Origin: Deltaproteobacteria bacterium
GTDB taxonomy: Bacteria > Myxococcota > Polyangia > Haliangiales > Haliangiaceae
Direction of reading: 5' to 3'
NCBI GenBank assembly: GCA_018262455.1
Contig: JAGSPR010000273.1
Location: 1-17,796, forward strand
Length of the DNA: 17,796 bases
The translations under genes and the position numbers were made by a program. Each line of letters opens with the position of its first letter. Position 1 is the stretch's first letter. Below, in pieces: positions 16,040 to 17,796 of the stretch. The notes under the pieces were generated by a model. That model had not been told where the DNA came from. It searched no databases and was given only the letters and a program-made list of their open reading frames with translations.

Positions 16040-16903
16040 TCAACGACCGCCTCGCCGCTGCATCGCACGCCGACGGCGCAGGGCTGCCAGCGCGGCGAAA
16101 AGCCCGAGCGAGCGAGGATCGCTCGTCGCGGCGCAGCCCCCGGAGCGCGGTCGCGGAGCGTCTGCCGGGTTGGCGATTGTTGCGGTCACGCGTGGATCGC
16201 TGGCCAAGCTCGGCAGTGTCGAGGCTTCGGCGATCGTTCGACGGAGTGGAGCGACTTCGCCGGGCTTCAGCAAGCGTGTCGCGCACGAGCGGATCTCGAT
16301 ATCGCCGTTCGGTCCCCGCTGACCGAACACCCGGAAGTGCGTTCCGAGCTCCAGAGAAAGCTGCCTGCACGGGCCCTCTCCGTTGGTGAGCCAGACCTCG
16401 CTCGGGACGGTTCCTTTGAGCACGGCCTCCACCGCGAATCGCACCCGGAACACGGCGCCGTCACCGAACTGGACCAGCACCACTCCGACGCCGCGCTCCG
16501 ATGGCAGCACGATCGTCTGGTCGTCCAGTGCGTATCGACCGGCGGCGAGGCCACAGAACGAGTAGCGACCGTCGTACGGGATTGTTTGCTGTTGCGGCTT
16601 CAGGGGCTCATCCTTCGAGTCGCGCCGCAACAAGAAGCCAGTCGGCATGGTCGAGCACCGATCAGGATCCCAGGTCTGGATCTCGATGCAGCCTCTGCGT
16701 GCTGCCGGCACGGGTGGTGGCGCGCAGGTCCCGAGGTCGCGCTCGATGCCCCAGCCATCGATGACAATGTCGCTATCCTCGAGGAGCTCGGAATCGGGCA
16801 CGCGGTCGTTGCACGGCATGCACGCGTCCGCTGATCGCGCATCGAGCAGGAAGGCGCTGGCGAGCACCACGATCCATCCCGCCTGCTTCGACGTGCACGT
16901 CAT
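16040..16903 (-). CDS. Secreted Cys-rich protein with MYXO-CTERM sorting tail
   Basis: A 287-residue exported protein. Residues 1-27 are a signal peptide (MTCTSKQAGWIVVLASAFLL, cleavage near ADA). The mature protein begins CMPCNDRVPDSELLEDSDIV, reminiscent of TIMP/NTR-like secreted proteins that open with a Cys pair and a 'D-x-V-x-x-G' strand. A later segment (AVLKGTVPSEVWL, then GEGPCRQLSLELGTHFRVFG and IRSCATRLL) also fits that pattern, but this is inference. The C-terminus has Gly-Gly-Cys at 255-257, then a short hydrophobic stretch (LGLFAALAAL) and an Arg cluster (RRRR), the layout of MYXO-CTERM tails processed by myxosortase and attached to the outer membrane. The start at 16903 is chosen because it begins the signal peptide; the frame stays open to 17089 with non-protein-like sequence. 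The gene converges with the globin gene (57-base gap). Confidence 0.82.
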   Translation of the reverse strand: MTCTSKQAGWIVVLASAFLLDARSADACMPCNDRVPDSELLEDSDIVIDGWGIERDLGTCAPPPVPAARRGCIEIQTWDPDRCSTMPTGFLLRRDSKDEPLKPQQQTIPYDGRYSFCGLAAGRYALDDQTIVLPSERGVGVVLVQFGDGAVFRVRFAVEAVLKGTVPSEVWLTNGEGPCRQLSLELGTHFRVFGQRGPNGDIEIRSCATRLLKPGEVAPLRRTIAEASTLPSLASDPRVTATIANPADAPRPRSGGCAATSDPRSLGLFAALAALRRRRAMQRRGGR

Positions 16904-17249
16904 CGGGGGCTCGTCGGCGATCCGGTCGATGCATGACGGCAGGATGTGAGACGAGGGGAACCAGACGCCGCCGAACCAGCATGCACGCGTCGCCGCTTCA
17001 CGCGCTCGAGCGCGGCCGCGATGTCCATCGCCCCGGCCAGCAGCACCAGGCAATCGATGCCGCAGCTCACCCCCACGCTCGCAAGACACCGACCCCGTGC
17101 GGCGGTTGCGCCGCGCGCGCGTGCACGGCGGACATCTGGAGCGCGCTCACCACTGCCAGTCCGGCAACCGGAGTCGATCGCGAGTGCGCGCAACGCGGCG
17201 ACATCACACGCATGGCGCCAGGCACACGCCGTGCTCTTCGAGCCGACGC
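16904..17249. other. Gene-poor 346-base divergent intergenic region
   Basis: This stretch lies between the divergent starts of the MYXO-CTERM gene (minus) and the small secreted gene (plus). It must hold both promoters, but I see no convincing -10/-35 pair. Reading frames run across it on both strands, as expected at this GC content, and none has recognisable homology. One 48-codon minus-strand frame at 17067-17213 has a signal-peptide-like start and is listed as a finding. Confidence 0.5.
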
Positions 17250-17594
17250 ATGAAGCCCCTCCTGCTCTCGTCTCTGCTCGCCGGCGCGCTCGCGCTCGGA
17301 ACGACCGCGTCCGCCGATCCCGTGGTCGCGACCGCCAACCAGCTCGCCGGCACGCACGACCTGCGCAGCCTCGAGCGCGCCGAGACATCCGCGTTCGCCG
17401 CCTTGCAGGCCGCGGGCGCCCAGGTCGCCGCGACGCGCGCGCGCTGGGATGCCGCGGTGGCAGGCGGTCATCCGGTGCCGGCCGGCGTGTGGGCCCGTCG
17501 CCACGCAGGCGCGATGCAGCTCCGCAAGGCCGCGCTCGCGCGCTGGCAAGCCGCGGCCGCACGGGTCGACGAACGGCGGTTCGCGGCACGATGA
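17250..17594 (+). CDS. Small secreted Ala/Arg-rich protein of unknown function
   Basis: A 114-residue protein beginning with a good signal peptide, MKPLLLSSLLAGALALGTTA, with likely cleavage after ASA (residue 22). The mature part is about 90 residues, Ala- and Arg-rich, low in beta-formers and predicted mostly helical (SLERAETSAFAALQAAGAQV, then ATRARWDAAV and LRKAALARWQAAAARVDE). It has no cysteines and no family I recognise. The frame stays open upstream to 17097, but only the ATG at 17250 begins a signal peptide. The ribosome site is weak. It is followed by a strong hairpin and faces the PPC-domain gene tail to tail. Confidence 0.6.
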   Translation: MKPLLLSSLLAGALALGTTASADPVVATANQLAGTHDLRSLERAETSAFAALQAAGAQVAATRARWDAAVAGGHPVPAGVWARRHAGAMQLRKAALARWQAAAARVDERRFAAR

Positions 17595-17608
17595 CCCCGA
17601 AACGCCGA

Positions 17609-17633
17609 CAGGCCCCGGTGACACCGGAGCCTG
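17609..17633. terminator. Bidirectional terminator-like hairpin between convergent genes
   Basis: CAGGC-C-CCGGT (17609-17619) pairs with ACCGG-A-GCCTG (17623-17633) around the 3-base loop GAC: ten base pairs with one internal C/A mismatch. It lies in the 62-base gap between the stop of the small secreted gene (17594) and the stop of the PPC-domain gene (17657), where a shared terminator is expected. There is no T-tract on either strand. Confidence 0.55.
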
Positions 17634-17656
17634 CCTCGATTCGCGTCGAGCCGAGC

Positions 17657-17796
17657 TCAGTAGCTCGCGATGATCGACATCCCGGCGTACGCGGCGTACC
17701 CGCGCACCATCACGTAGTAGTCCCCCGCCGTCGTGTTGCTCGCGGTGCAGGTCTCGGTGTTGCCGTTGAGGTACGGCCGGCACAGGTACGAGCTCG
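17657..17796 (-). CDS. C-terminal end of a secreted protein with a bacterial pre-peptidase C-terminal (PPC) domain
   Basis: Minus-strand translation from the right edge to the TGA at 17657-17659 gives 46 residues: SSYLCRPYLNGNTETCTASN, then TTAGDYYVMVRGYAAYAGMS and IIASY. The pattern 'C-x-P-y-x-x-G-x-x-E-x-C ... A-G-x-Y-Y-V-x-V-R-G-Y-x-x-Y-x-G ... SY' is typical of the end of a PPC domain, found after the catalytic domain of secreted metallo- or serine peptidases, especially in Vibrio and myxobacteria. The two cysteines probably pair. The catalytic part lies outside the window, so the enzyme class cannot be stated. This frame was chosen over the other open minus-strand frame because of this motif match. 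Confidence 0.72.
   Translation of the reverse strand, partial: SSYLCRPYLNGNTETCTASNTTAGDYYVMVRGYAAYAGMSIIASY

Noticed and set aside
1..17796. tRNA, rRNA, CRISPR, insertion sequence, phage or toxin-antitoxin elements.
   Set aside because: None was seen: no repeat arrays, transposase motifs or tRNA-like cloverleaf sequence stood out on reading.

Overview
This is a chromosomal window of about 17.8 kb with very high GC content and strongly GC-biased third codon positions. It most likely comes from a myxobacterium or relative (Myxococcota/Deltaproteobacteria). Supporting features are a MYXO-CTERM-type tail (Gly-Gly-Cys, hydrophobic stretch, Arg cluster) on a secreted protein, many lipoprotein and secreted products, a small CxC/KDxxC lipoprotein of a type I associate with myxobacteria, and a minimal histone H1-like (Hc1) protein. 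These assignments rest on motif recognition; no database search was run. I saw no rRNA, tRNA, CRISPR array, insertion sequence or phage gene.

Left part, 1 to 12590, all on the minus strand. Reading in the direction of transcription from the right: a periplasmic TPR protein (12590-10086) followed after 24 bases by a secreted M1 aminopeptidase of the leukotriene A4 hydrolase type (10061-8181); a small four-helix membrane protein (7924-7499) followed after 12 bases by a Cys-rich lipoprotein (7486-7220); a GC-rich hairpin; a dimethylglycine/sarcosine dehydrogenase-like oxidoreductase with a GcvT domain (7119-4861) that lacks its FAD-binding N-terminus; and an alpha-2-macroglobulin-like system split into two ATGA-overlapping genes (4749-1723, and 1726 running off the left edge). 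The first A2M gene carries MG domains plus two unusual Cys-paired modules. The second is a lipoprotein with the A2M domain and toroid but no thioester.

Right part, 12698 to 17796, with alternating strands. A BolA-family gene (+, probable sigma70-like promoter) converges with an Hc1 histone-like gene (-). Hc1 diverges from an OPT-family transporter (+), which is followed by a group II truncated haemoglobin (+). A secreted MYXO-CTERM protein (-) diverges, across a 346-base gap, from a small secreted Ala-rich protein (+). That gene converges, through a strong hairpin, on the end of a PPC-domain protein (-) entering from the right edge.

Taken together, the window is mostly envelope and secretion biology: a surface A2M system, a secreted aminopeptidase, a probable secreted hydrolase and several lipoproteins. 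I find no convincing new multi-gene system. The parts most worth following up are the split, thioester-less A2M with its inserted modules, the truncated oxidoreductase, and the minimal Hc1 protein.
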